Shown here piece after piece: positions 12,741 to 25,759 of a stretch of 64,000 nucleotides of DNA. This DNA is from Hirudo medicinalis (Eukaryota > Annelida > Clitellata > Hirudinida > Hirudinidae): contig MPNW01000160.1 of assembly GCA_011800805.1 (NCBI GenBank), forward strand, positions 1 to 64,000. The letters run 5' to 3'. Made by a program: the position numbers and the translations under genes. The notes beneath the pieces were generated by a model. The model made no database searches and was not told where the DNA came from. It was given only the letters and a program-made list of their open reading frames with translations. The stretch's first letter is position 1; each line of letters begins with the position of its first letter.

Positions 12741-13520
12741 TTTGAAAATTAACGACTTAGCGATCTTAAACAAGAGCTTATATTCCCGCTGTTTATCTAA
12801 CCAGAGAGTTTAGGTTCACTTTTACCTCAAAAACATTTCAACATACCATACTTTGGTTAAATTCTGGAGCAAAAGTCACAAAAATTTATTAAAACATCTA
12901 AGATGTCTAATGTATTCAAAAATTAATGCATTGATAGCTATTACGATAAAAAGACAATTTATCTAATGCAGATTCCATAATGTAAACACTTTTCAAACTA
13001 TAGGCTTAATTGGAAAATTTTGAAATGCAGAATTAAATCTATTTTAAATTAATTCTATTGAAATACCTATTTTTGGATCAGTTGAAACGTTTCAGCGACC
13101 TCATTTACGCTCATGAAAATTAATTTTCCTCCAAGCAAGGTTGTAATTTCACTTCAAACCCTTTGTTGAAAATTCATTACTTCACATAATCCATTGGCCT
13201 AGTGTTAATTGATCAAAATTCTAGTTTCTATTTCTAAACGCCAACTCTACTAAAAATAGATGCCTAAAATCATTCCTACTTAACCTATTAAATTAAAATA
13301 AGCTGCACATTATATCCACTGAGTGGTTGATTCTTGCTGATGTTCGTAGGTATCCTATAAAGTAGGTCCGCTGTTCACAGCTGTCTGTAATAGGGTGTTG
13401 TGCGTAATCCAGTTTTAGAGGTCCGTATTTATCGTTCGCTGTGTGTTATCGACTTTGTTTGAAATTGGCGAAGATTATTTTTGGATTCTCTAGCTGCTAA
13501 CTCATTATACATTTTGGAAA
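12741..13520. promoter_or_regulatory. Divergent intergenic region between kelch and lamin genes
   Basis: This 780-bp segment separates two head-to-head start codons, so it must hold both promoters. A TATA-like tataaag occurs at about 13356-13362, about 160 bp before the lamin ATG. No exon is seen. The promoter role is inferred from gene orientation. Confidence 0.45.
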
Positions 13521-15931
13521 ATGTCGTCGAAATCAAAGAAATCATCACCTGCCGCTGGAAAAACAGCCTATTCGAGTACTACGATCACGGTCAGTCCTAC
13601 TTCTGGTCGACCAGCATCCCCAACTTTGATTTCTAGATTGGAAGAGAAACATCAGTTGGCCAGCCTTAATGATCGTTTGGCAGCTTACATTGAGAGAGTC
13701 AGGGCTCTCGAATTCGAAAATGAAAAATTGGCAAAAGTGATAAAATCCTATGAAGAGTCTTCATCAAGTGAGTCTACAAAAATCAAGAATCTGTATGACA
13801 GCGAGTTGAGCGATGCAAGGAAATTATTGGATCAGATGGGTAAGGAAAAAGCTAAAGTGCAGTTGGAGCTGAATAAAGTTAGGTCTGATTATGATGAGCT
13901 TTTGGCAAGGTGAGTCATTGATGCTTGATCAAACCTGTTTTCTGATTCTATTTAGGAGCTGTTCTTAAGCAATTTCTAAAGAATTTTCCTAAAATTATGT
14001 TTTGATTTTTGACAAATTATTTGTCAAGATTCAATGGCAAAGAAAGGACTTTAAATGAAGCAGAGAAGAGAGTGTTATCCATTGAATCTCAGGTCAATAG
14101 CTTGCAAGCAAGATTGGCTGATGCTGCATCCCAGAGAAGGCAAATTGAAGATGACCTTAATGTTAGTGAAATTTTAATTTTCTTTATTTTCTTAGGAACT
14201 CTATTAAACATTAAGAATGGTTGTGCTTTACTTGATGAAATATGTTTACATTTACTTAGCAGTTGTTATATCACTGTTGCTTGATAATTCTTTAACAAAA
14301 AGCTTATCTTAAAACTTTAGTTGATAGTATGTAATATGGTGCTGATATCATAATCAAGCATAAACCTCTAGTTGATAAATCAGACATTTATCAGATGATT
14401 ACTCATGACTGTGGAATTATAATTTCCACATGAATTAATTAAGCAGCAAACGTAACATGGCTTAGGAGAATACAATTCTTATCATTATTGCCACACTTAC
14501 TCAACGTAATGTACGAGTATTTGTCGAGATGCATTTCGTCATGTATTTATTTTCTATTATTTTCTTTTTATTGATATTCTGAATTTGTGTTCTTTTAATG
14601 AACTGCTTATTGAAATGAGATAATCTCTGTTCACTTTGAGAGAAATTTGAAAGTTTGTGGAATGTTGTTGCTACTTTATTGATCTGTTGTTGTAAATATC
14701 ATGAGGTGCATTCTTCGAGAGTGTGATGGAAGTGAGAGGAAGAGCATAATCCAAAGTGGAATGAACTTCTTATTTTTTAAATTACCTCATTAAGGTAACT
14801 AAAGATTTTGTTAAATGAAAAGCTGACCAAATGTTTAAAAGTTCATTAGTGGAATTGGGTTGATTGCTAGTTATTTCAACACTTTGTCTTGGCTTTAGGC
14901 ATTCATTGGCAAGTTATGCAGTCATCAAGCTTGTAATAATGACTAAATACATTTCCTTCAGATTTTAGTGAGTTTTTTGTCTAAATATCTCAATGATCTA
15001 GAAAGGTTGCATGCTTGAAGAAAATGCAACCCCAATGCTTTACACGTAGGCTGGTGTGTAATTGTGCTAGGAAGTGCAAATGCAGGTAAGCAGAGAGATT
15101 GACATTGTGGAATGTTCTAGAATTTTGAAAGTAAATAATTAAAAGGAATCTAGGTCTGATTTATCACTTGTTTAAAATGGGCCATTGATCTGACCCAAAG
15201 TATTTTGTAGGATAAAATAAATTTGCTTCAATGGCTAGCAGTGGAACTGAGAAATGGTGTGCCTATCCACCCCACCCACACAGTGTGGGAAGGGAGATTT
15301 GCATACCACGATTGCACCTGTGCTGGATAGCCCTCTCCTTTTTTTTTTATCTCTTACGCAGGTCTATGCCTAATTCACCAAGGCCATGATATAATCAGAC
15401 ACCATTGATTGTCATCTCAGAACTGTTGTCATTGTTGTAGGACTAGTTTGTTTTAGATACAGTTGCAGAATTTTATTTTATGTGCTTTTATAAAAAAAAA
15501 AACGTTTTTCCATGAATTCCAATTCCATTGCTAGGCTGCTCAATAAAGCTAAATATGGCAATTATTAATTGTTGGTATGCATTGCTTTTAGCAAATAAAA
15601 GCTTCTAATGTATTCAAACAGTCACTATAACAAGCAAGCTTCTCAAGGCTCTTAGTACGAGGGAGTGTTGGAAAACATTCTTTCACTAGAGAACTTGGTT
15701 GGAATTGAAATTGAAGACAATTTAAATTAGAAACAATCTTGCAAGAAATATATTGACAAAATAAAAACATCTGATGTCAGCAGATTAATTGATCTCTTTC
15801 ATCAGTCCATCACTATAATTGGACAGACAAATGTAATGAGATGAGTCATGAATGAGGACATAATTTTAGTTCCTAGCAGTCATAGTAATAACAATAATAA
15901 TTTAATTGCACCCCGACAAATAATAATAATG

Positions 15932-15979
<48 letters not shown>

Positions 15980-18480
15980 GCCCTGAGATCTCATCTTGTT
16001 TTAAACTAGAAAGTTGAGTAAAACTTAATTTTCCCTTCAGTGACTCAGCAATCACATTCGTCCATTTCCTGACCCGGAATGAAATGCTTCCTTGTCAATT
16101 TGTCGCTGAAATGAATTCAATTAATATGGAGTCCAAAGGCTGATGGATCAATTTGAATGGCAAATGAATTTCATTGATAGTTGATTCATTCTCTGGCTGG
16201 CTCCCAGAGATGAAGATTTGTTATGATTTTTTTTTATGGTTTGAGACTTCTCTTTTTCCATTTGTGGGAGTTTTTCAATTGAGTTGTAAAGTCTGGTTTG
16301 TGATGGGAAGTGTTGATAAAGTCATCTGCATTATCTGAAGGATTCATTTACATCCTTTTAAAACATATTAATTTTTTTTTAATTTTAAAGTTATGAAAAG
16401 GAATTTTAATCAGTAATGAGTCATCTTAGAGTGCATTTTACTTGGTCTCTACTTGGTCTTTAGTGAGACTTATTTAATGATCTTCAAGAATGATATTTTT
16501 AATACATTTTTCTATTAATTGGATTCTTGCTTACAATTGCTCACTTTGTGATCATGAATAGATTGAATATTTGGATATGTCTTGAATATTTGAAAATACG
16601 ATTTGAGTTTTTTGACCTCGACATATGTTGCATTAAAATCGGTTGCTCTTCAGAAATGAAGTGAATTTGTTGTCCAGCTTCTGTTTGCCATTTAGTAAAT
16701 CCGTTTGTTTTTCTTTCGAAGAGAGCCAAGAGGGATGCCGAGCAGACGAGCAAACAATTGGCGGTGGCGAAGAAGCAGCTGGAAGATGAAACCATCAAGA
16801 GAGTGGATCTGGAGAACAGAATGCAAAGCCTCAAAGAACAACTTGCTTTCCAACAGGAACTACATGAACAGGTTTTGTTGCACACCTTCATTAACATAAC
16901 ACTGGCATATTATCAAGTTGGGTAATTCACACTGAGTCTGGTGCAATATGCCTTTTTTTTAATTGCATAATATGTTTACCGGGATGACTGGTCATTATTA
17001 TTTTGATGACGATGTTGATATATTTTTATGGAACAAAAAAAACTCAAACTCCAAAATTATAAGCATTCTTTAAAGTATTTAAACGTCTACAAAATCATCG
17101 GCATTTTTACATAAGCTTTTTGTTTCACTTTCCCTTTAATCCCCTTGTTTTTATATAAATATTTAGGTCTTTTTTATTATAATAGCTCTAACTGTATTTA
17201 ATTCTGCCTTGAACCTGACTGAGTGTAGGTAGATTACAATTGGTTGATTATGCTGATTATGATTGTGATTCAAAAGTGATGAATCACAACAAATGAGCAG
17301 ATGCATGCATGCTTTACATTCAACTACTAGGATGCTTTTCAATGAACTTGAGCCTAATACCTCAATGTTCTGATTTCATTTCAGTCAGTCACTCTCATTC
17401 AGAGACTCACTCTTTTGCAACAAAGGCATTGATGCATAGAGGCTGCTGCTCGCTTTACCCTTTGTAATGTTTCTATCTTGTAACTGCCAACCTCTTTTTG
17501 TACCAGCTAACATTATTGCATTAATTTTAAAGGAAGTTAAGTATATTCATGAAAACAATTCAACCTAATAAATAAATACATTATAACTTGAACAATACAA
17601 AATTTATCAAGAAACAGGTAAACAAAAAAGCAGCATAGAAAATTATATTTGTAGGATTCATCTCTTTTAGTTGAGAGGTGTGCCTGCAAACTAGAATTAA
17701 ATCATTGCAATGCACCTAAGCATCCCATTAACTTAGAAGAGGTTATTGGAGACTGCTGACTCAGGAAAGATGTTCATGCTCAAAAGATTGAAGTTATTTT
17801 CAGGCTTTAATGAAATGCTGTTTAGCAGCCTCACAGTCCTCATATGACGTATTATCATATTATCACGTATTATATTATCTGCCCACACGTGCTGAAGTGC
17901 CGTTTTAAACACCTCAATAAAGAAGGTCTTGATTCTGAGATTTCCTGTCTTTTGTGGACAACCACCTTAAGTTAACTTTTTTTTAAAATTGATTTAGGAT
18001 TATCATCCTATGATGTTGTCTTTAACTTATACATTTACGAACAAGTTCTGTGACCTCGATCTTAATGTCTGAGTCACTGAGAGCTTTTGTTCCACCTGCT
18101 ACAGATGATATCACGGCATCCAACCTCTTATCACGGGCTTGTGCTTGTTGTCATGGAAACCAGAAACAGTAGTGGAGATAAGGATTTTTAAAATGTTCAG
18201 TAGCACTTCCATCTCCGAGTCTCTTTTGCCACCATCCACTTCAAAGACAATCCATGGGACTGTTTGATGTGTGGGAAAATATTTTTCAGATTTGTTCACT
18301 TTTTTTTGGTCAAACTCAAATAAACATGTATCATATTGCACATTTGTCCATTAAATGTAAAAGAAGCACCTTTCAACACCTCCAGTCTGCAGTAACAATC
18401 CATTCTCAGACCAATGAGCCTTAGTAACAATTACATACGTAAATAATATCTAAAACAACTTCTAAGGCAAGTTCATTGCC

Positions 18481-18516
<36 letters not shown>

Positions 18517-18866
18517 GTCTTCATCATCATTACTATTATTATTGTTATTATTATTTTCAGTGAAAACTAAAAACTATTTAAAATCTTAAATTATTATCTT
18601 AAAATAATTAATTATCAATAGCGTACTTGAATTATTCCACAATCCAGGAGCTGAACTCGTCGATTACTCAGAAGAAGGGGTTGGAAATTGACTTGGTGGA
18701 GATCGAGCACCAGAGGGAGTTTGAGAATCACCTTTCGGAAGCCCTGAAGCAGATGAGAGAGGAGAATGACGAGCACATCTCCAACAGCAGGGCTGAGATT
18801 GAAACTGTCTTCCAGAAAAAGGTTAACTGTGTTTTGATGGGAAAAAAATTAGGAATTGTTGTCATT

Positions 18867-18924
<58 letters not shown>

Positions 18925-21900
18925 GTGTATTGATTATAGTTCATTTATATAGCACCAGAGGCACTTTTTGCTAATACAGGGACAGCTTTTCCCCGCACAA
19001 CTTAATGGCCATGATCTTTTATTTTTGCAAAGTGAGGGGGCAACAGGAATCAGGGGCCATTGCCTCTCCTTGCCCCCACCCAAATGATGCCCCTGGTTGT
19101 ATATAGCCTTTATATGCCCCCTTCTTATCTTATATGTTATCTTAATGTTATTAATAGGCTTACATCAACATTAGATGCGCATGCTGATGATCTTTTTATT
19201 ATCATTTCATTTTTTATTAATTTAATTAATTCGTGACTAAAATTGAGTTTATTTTATTCTGCAGTTCAATGAACTTCAAAATGCTTCTGGTCACTGGCAA
19301 GGGGAGGCAAGAAAGTCGCAGATGGAAATCCACCAATTGAAAACGAGGATTGATTCTCTCAATGGTGACATGGAGAAACTCAGAGATAAGGTCTTTCCAA
19401 GATGATAATGATAATTGTCAAGAAAGCTTTCTTACCTCTAATTTTTTAGCATTACAAAATAATCTGTCTTCAATTCATTCCTATTTTACAAATGAATTTC
19501 TTTTATTTAGTTTGTAATTTGATATTTTTGTATAATAATATCACAATCATCTCATTAATTATGAGAATTTCAAAGGACTTTAAAGCAAACGTGAATGTAG
19601 AAATATTTGTTTATGGGGATTATCAGATGAAAATTAATTGTATATTCGTTCATATGGAAACAACAAAAAGATTTATGATTTTTATTCTGGATCAGTGATT
19701 TTTTTACCACAAGCGAACTTTTGGAATCTTTTTGACATCCTGCATTGAGTAATGACCAATGAATCATGCTTCTTGTGATTCCATGGAAGATGACAGGATA
19801 TTGAAGCCTGAAATCCTGTTGTGTCATCTTAATTGAGGCTTAATTGGTTGATGGGAGTTAAATGAATGAATCGATTATGTTGAAAATCCATCCACATTCC
19901 ATTCATCTGATGGAACGATTATCAGACGACTTTTATTTTTCACACTCCACAGAAATTGTGAATTGATGACATTTCTTTGACAAACATTAATAATCCAATT
20001 GTATCTCATTGTATTTTATAAATGTAGATTTAAATCATATTATCATTAAATTATATTCAATTTATGACCTATGATAAGTTTATCATCGTCATAATGCAGG
20101 CCGATGGATCGGCTTCTAGAGTGGAGTACCTGGAAAGACTTCTCCAGCAGGAGAGAGATGATCATGCCTCTACCTTGGCAGGCAAGGATGCTGAGATCAA
20201 GAGACTGAAAATCCAACTGGAAGAACAACTTCAGGAATATCGTGACCTCTTTGACCTGAAGATTCAACTGGATGTTGAAATTGCTGCCTACAGGAAGCTC
20301 TTAGAAGTTGAAGAGACCAGGTTGAGATGCAGTCGAGATGAATTAAGTTTTTTAAAGTCTCAGTTTGCCTTTAAGCTCAGCTTGCATTAACTGATCCCTA
20401 TTGTGGTTAATATTTTATGAGTGAGTATGGAAACATGGCTGTGGATAAGTAAGCAGTAGCTGCTTCTGTCGAGATGCACGTTTACAATGTTTGTTGATGT
20501 TGAATTTTATAAATTAATCGCTTAAATGACATTTGCAATATTAATTTACATAAAATTTTAACTGTAAATTGATATACTGTACGATTACTGGTTGTGTTTC
20601 TTTTTATAAAAAATATATTTTGATGGCACAAAACATCCACGCTCGACGGAAATGTTCTGCATACGACATGCAGAACATGATGCGACCATTTCCTTTGTCC
20701 AGATTGAACACCTCACACAAGTTCATGGTGGCTTCGGGGTCGGGTAGGAGGAGTTTGGATTCGAGTGGCGGACGAAAGAGGAAGCTGGTCGATGTTGAGG
20801 GAGACCTTAATGACTCGTACAAGGAGTATTCATCGTCGTCTTCGACCGGTCAATCCTTCTCCAAGGGAGTGATCCAGATTGTGGAGGTCGACGGAGATGG
20901 AAAGTTTGTGAGACTCCAAAACTCCACTGACAAGGCTGGTTGAATTGATGGACTGATTGATAGATTCATTGATTGGTTTATTCATTACTTAATGCATTTA
21001 TAGTTGAGTTATTAATTGGTATATTGTAATTTTGTTTTTTAATTTTATTTTAACTTTAAGTTCTTTTCAAAAACGTGATTAATAATTAATTCAAACATCA
21101 TTTAACTCGCATTTGTGATAAACTCCAAAAGGATGTGGCATTGTCCGGATGGATCCTCAGCCAAACTGATGATTCAAATGAGGTCACCTACAAATTCCTC
21201 AGGACTGCAAACATCAAGCCTCACCAAGCTCTCAGTGTTTGTAAACTGATTAATATTCATTAACATAACCTGATTAATATTCATAATCTCAACTTCATTC
21301 CATCTATCCTCGGTATTGCATCGCAGTGGTGCACTGTCAATGACAATAATTGAATATATTTAAATGTATTTGAATATATCGATCTCATTGATAGGTTTGG
21401 AGTCAGGATAAGGCTGGTGGTCAGGGACCCAATGACATTGTCATGAAGAACCAGAGCTGGTTGAAGGGTGACAACAAGAAGACTGTCGTCGTGGACAACT
21501 ATGGAGAGGCAGGCGCTTCTTAGCCGACCTTATTTAAATTAGTTTACCGATCCGATCGTGCCGACCATTAATTACTTTATTTTAATTTCTTACCTTACTA
21601 AATTCTTCCAATAGCATTTTGGCATTATTGAACCAATACTAATGTGTAATGAAATGACCTGGATTTGTACAAAAAAATGTATTGAATTGACTAGTTTGTT
21701 GACTGGGCATTGATGTATTTTAGCCAGTATGAGGTTATAATTATATGATAATAAATATAATATCATAATTTCATTGACAGGAAATGGCTTGGAAGGAAAG
21801 CAAAAGGTCATTCAGGGCAGAGGTCGAGGTGAGTGAAGGAATCCTGTTGTAGTCTTCTATCTGGTCAATTAATATAAGGTATAACATGGCCAAAGGGTTT

Positions 21901-22703
21901 TCTCAAATTCTACCTGCTATCAGTGAATAGCAGAGATTAATTTTATTATTTTAAATAACGTTAAATATTTGGACGAAGATTTTTAATGTCGCCTTTTATT
22001 GATGTCTGTTTTTTATTGATGACCACCAAGAACTACAATCACATGTACATTTGATCAATGCCATGGTGGTTTGGTTGTGGAGAATTTATTCATTAAAAGT
22101 TGACCTTCAACGGTCTGTTACATGTCGTGGCGAATGTCGTTTGTCCGTACAAAGAACTTTTTCTCAACATGATTCATTCATTGAAGCTAATAATGTTAAT
22201 AAACAGTCTTTACCTCATACAGCAATATTGTTTCTGCAAATGTGTGATTAAGTGATTTGTTTCAAATTAACAGAAAAAATCGGTTGGTATTTTGAATTGT
22301 GACTCTTGGGCATTGGCTTTCTTGCTTATTTCTGCTAATCAACTTTGCTTGATAAAACCTGATTGACTAAAAAAAAAATGAAAATGAATTTTCTGATAAG
22401 AGCTTGGCTGTTGTTACCTTTCATTTGTGGCCATTGTGGACTCACTTGTTTGCTTGCGGCTGCTTGTAGAAGCAAGAAAACGTTAACAAACTAAAAGCAG
22501 ACCTCAAATGGCTTGTTATGTCAATGATATAATTAATTTAATGTGACTAATTACGCGTGGATGTGATGCACACTCGACGATCGTCATCCTATTTCGATGT
22601 TACTTTGAATCCATTATTGAACTCTTAACTTCAGTCCCTCAGTCGTGTTGGAACCATCACCAGAAGAGGTGCAAGTTCCCTCATCACTGGAATGTTCCTC
22701 TGA
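13521..22703 (+). CDS. Nuclear lamin (B-type-like) with NLS and Ig-fold tail, no CaaX box seen
   Basis: Eleven exons: 13521-13909, 14029-14161, 16722-16871, 18648-18821, 19265-19390, 20100-20320, 20703-20934, 21132-21236, 21395-21508, 21781-21828 and 22635-22703; phases close throughout, for about 586 aa. The head has Ser/Thr-Pro sites (SPTSGRPASP). Coil 1A starts near residue 40 (LNDRLAAYIERVRALE) and the rod ends with AAYRKLLEVEETRL, about 355 residues long, the lamin-type length with the longer coil 1B. A nuclear localisation signal GRKRK sits at about 422-425 and the lamin tail domain follows (VIQIVEVDGDGKFVRLQN, ALSGWILSQTDD, NDIVMKNQSWLKG). Lamins polymerise under the inner nuclear membrane. 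Two junctions (after 20934 and 21508) need GC donors. The last exon ends ITGMFL-stop, not Cys-a-a-X. Large introns hold ATT microsatellites. The final two exons are the least certain. Confidence 0.85.
15919..15979. repeat. AAT triplet microsatellite in a lamin intron
   Basis: A long run of AAT/ATA triplets with one GAT interruption lies in the intron between lamin exons 2 and 3. Confidence 0.9.
18481..18556. repeat. TTA triplet microsatellite in a lamin intron
   Basis: TTA triplets, interrupted by cttcatcatcattac, lie just upstream of lamin exon 4. Confidence 0.9.
18869..18922. repeat. TTA triplet microsatellite in a lamin intron
   Basis: A pure TTA run lies shortly after lamin exon 4. Read-through translation gives poly-Leu, which is not coding. 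A tttatatagcaccag segment right after it (about 18941) resembles the tail of the local SINE family. Confidence 0.9.
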
Positions 22704-25185
22704 TTGTAGGTGCATTTTTTTGTCTTTGTTTGATCCACATTAACAGGCACAATTTTGTAATTGGTCAGTAGATAGATTCCAGTGGAAATGTCACTGATTT
22801 TAAACTTTTACAAGTTATTTCCGTGGATATTACAACTTTAATATTCTTTGAATTTCATTTTAATTCCCAGTACCCAAAGAATCGTCTGAAGTGGTGCAAC
22901 TCAGGTTCAAAAGAGTACCACGGATTGATTTTACATTGATGACGTCATCTTAAGTGAACCGATGACACAAAAGACATTGAAGAACATTTACTATTTTTGT
23001 TGTTTAGTTACAGCTTGTAGATGTGGTGTCAAAATTTATGTGCTAATCATGTGTGCAGATTTTGATTGTTTACTTTGCAAAGAGTTTCTTCGATGGATTT
23101 TTAGTTTTCAGATGCTAAGTTTGGAAGACGAGAGAAAAGAAAGAAATAGAATGCATTTTGAATCTTGATATTGAATTCTGTGGAATTTGTAGGCGATGTC
23201 AACATTTTTTGTTATTTTTTTGTTCCATCACAATATCTGCTTTTCTTTAACAGCTATTTAGTGCTTTGTTTTTTGTAATTTAAGCTAACTACTATTGGGA
23301 CATTTGAGTTATTTGTCACAAAACATCGAAAAGTTGGTTGTGATTATTTATTCAAATGAAGAGAGTGTTTACACATTGCGCTTAAGACTGGTTAAAGACA
23401 GGATTTGACGTATGTTCAACCGAACTCCAAGACCACTAATATAGAGGAAAGCTTTCTCTGAGGAGGGAGGTTTTGAGGGCGGAGCAGAATCCGACTGGAT
23501 CAGTGTTGGTAATTGAAGGGGCAGTCTGTTCCATATCTGCGGTCCAACAACATCTATAGACCTGCCATATAGCGTCGCACGTCGGTTAACAGTTGTATCG
23601 GTGGTCGTGGTTGTTTGATCGCTGTACATAGAATTAGCATTTTTAAGGCAATTGATTAAGTCATTTAGCTGAGTTATCCGCTGATAGAGAGTATTCGTAC
23701 GTTAGCCATTGCGATAGTGAGTCGCAGTAGTAGTATTGGCATAGTATTGTTGAGTCCGTTATGTGGTAAGGTGATCAAGACCGTGCTCTCATAACGGGCT
23801 GCGAGTCCGTGCTTCCTTCCTGGGAAGCGTATAAAATTAAATCTAGATCAAGCGTTGATTTACAGTAAAATAATATCATGTAATATCTAAATCATCCTAG
23901 TTACGCAACAGACTTTAATCAAATTTTAAAAAAGCGTTCATTTAAAGGTCCCGATTCGGAAATGGAAAAAGGTAGATGATGATTGAGATATTTAGCAAAC
24001 ACTGCATATAAAGTAGAGATGAGAAGATGTTATTTTTGGAGGCGAGAATGCGTTTCGGTCAAACCTTATGATAGGAGTTATCTGTGACTGCATTGAATTC
24101 AGTTGAAAATTTTAAAATTTGTAATAATTAAATTTGATTTGTGCATTTAAATTTCTTATTTCCCTAAAACCTTCTCCTATGGATTTACAATTCAAATTTA
24201 AAGAATAGTGCAACGTACTTCCTCAGCCATCGCAGCTGATTACGTAACTTTAGTGTCTTATTTACCTAACAAATGGAAAAACTAGACCATCGAAAACCAA
24301 CAAAAAAATGTAGGTTGGAGCTTGTCCCGATAATTTAATTCGATACGCTGTTGTTAAATCGAAAAGGGTCATCAAGCGCTCAGAATTTCATTCTCAAAGT
24401 CAATTTTGATGCGTGCGAGGAAAGCTCTTCACTCATTCTTTATGTAGTAAAACAATCGGAATGGAGCACAATTATTGCTGGATCTTAATTATCCTGGTTT
24501 CCCAAGTGCTCTGCTCTCTATTCTTATTTTTGACCGTATCCAAGAATTCCTCTCAGCCTGCAAAGAATTTTAGCAAGATAGTCATAAAATGGAACGCAAA
24601 ATATTAGATTTTTTTTTAATTAGTGATTTAATATTTGAAAGTTTAATTTTGAGTTCCTTCGACAGAGTCAAACAAGATTCATAATGTCGACGATTACATG
24701 CTTGTGCATCGGTTTCTCAGAGCCACTTTTTTTGCTTCTTAATTATTTTAAAGTATTTGAATCAACGGTCACTTTCTGTTTTTATTTTTATTTGTATAAT
24801 TTAGGTCTTCAGGCTTATTTGGATTTTTTTTTGTGAACATAGCAAATGTTTAAATAAACATTTTTTTTATTATGGATTTGTTTTACTTATGATTTTAATC
24901 CAGTCAAATAACTTTTCATTCGAATAGTTTATTTTTCAGGAATTTGTTCAAAAACACCAAAAAAGAATAACCAATCGTTAGTCCTTGTCGCACACAATTT
25001 GACTGGCTGAAACTTTAGAAATCAATGCAAGTATTCAGTCAGAAGAGTTGTATTCGGTGATTTAAGGGGTCGTATTTTGCATTTTAAGGAACTGAACTCA
25101 ATTGAAACCTCATGAAAATCTCACTGCTTGAAATGTCTACACTCTGAACAATCAAGTATTAATCAGAAGTTTCAACTCCAGCAGA
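22704..25185. other. Interval between lamin and Ig gene
   Basis: It contains a LINE 3' remnant near 23.4-23.6 kb and a 48-codon ORF at 24461-24607 with a hydrophobic N-terminus. The rest is AT-rich with no further supportable exon. A missing 3' lamin exon could lie here, but none with a CaaX ending was recognised near 22.6-23.0 kb. Confidence 0.4.
23369..23640 (-). mobile_element. Non-LTR retrotransposon remnant (3' end of reverse transcriptase ORF)
   Basis: The minus strand encodes an 86-codon open frame containing LYGRSIDVVGPQIWNRLP, the conserved 'WN-LP' block found at the C-terminus of CR1/L2/jockey-type reverse transcriptase ORFs. It then degrades in the downstream helix region. No catalytic RT motif, endonuclease or target-site duplication is visible, so this is a truncated fossil. 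Confidence 0.6.
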
Positions 25186-25752
25186 ATGTTTTCAAAGTTT
25201 CCAAATTTGTTGACAGTTTTGTTTAGCTATTCGGTCTTTCGATTGATGAATGCGTTCGAAGACAATCTAGAAACAATGAAATTCGCTACGGGAACGAGCA
25301 ACAGCGTGAAGTGCAGAAACGACGGAAATTTCAACTCCTCTTCCATGACCTGGTACGATTCCGACATGGTGGTCATCGGTAACAATCCAGCCAGTCGCGT
25401 CTATCAGGACAACTTAACCGGCATTCTCACCTTCAGCAACCTGAGTCTCTTCAACGATTCTGGCCTGTACACTTGCTCCATCTCTTGCAACGACTTTAGC
25501 CGGGCTGATGACGGGCAGTCGGGCACCATGGATTCAGACTCAGCTGAGTTCAGAAATTCCAGAAACCACCTCGGTTCAAGGAGGTGTTCTAACTTCACAG
25601 TGGAAATCGTCATCTACGACATGCCTAATTATCTGACGGAGGTCTTGATTATGGTGCTTCTCAACGTCTTTGTGGGCAGCCTGCTCCTGTTCTGCCTTGT
25701 GCGTTCCTCATTCATGGAATTGAAAAGGGTGAAAACTTACGAATCAATGTAA
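25186..25752 (+). CDS. Intronless single-Ig-domain type I membrane protein
   Basis: One uninterrupted 188-codon frame. Residues 1-23 are hydrophobic and read as a signal peptide. One V-like Ig domain follows: Cys43, Trp56 in MTWYDSD, and the tyrosine-corner motif DSGLYTC at 91-97 with Cys97 as the disulfide partner. Several N-glycosylation sequons (NSS, NLT, NLS, NDS, NFT) are present. After the F-strand Cys there is a long insertion (about 98-135) with two extra cysteines (101, 134). A transmembrane helix spans about 150-173, and a short basic tail ends KTYESM. A poly-A-like aataaat follows near 25820. The ligand and role are unknown and no specific family is recognised. The lack of introns, unlike its multi-exon neighbours, suggests either a naturally compact gene or a retrocopy. 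Confidence 0.75.
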   Translation: MFSKFPNLLTVLFSYSVFRLMNAFEDNLETMKFATGTSNSVKCRNDGNFNSSSMTWYDSDMVVIGNNPASRVYQDNLTGILTFSNLSLFNDSGLYTCSISCNDFSRADDGQSGTMDSDSAEFRNSRNHLGSRRCSNFTVEIVIYDMPNYLTEVLIMVLLNVFVGSLLLFCLVRSSFMELKRVKTYESM

Positions 25753-25759
25753 TCAATCA

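Noticed and set aside
18869..18922. Possible CRISPR-like or structured repeat array
   Set aside because: It is a plain TTA microsatellite with no spacers; nothing in the window resembles a CRISPR array.
20321..20390. Continuation of lamin exon 6 to a stop (LRCSRDELSF...)
   Set aside because: A donor at 20321 joins in phase to the conserved ...EETRL continuation and the NLS; the read-through is intronic.
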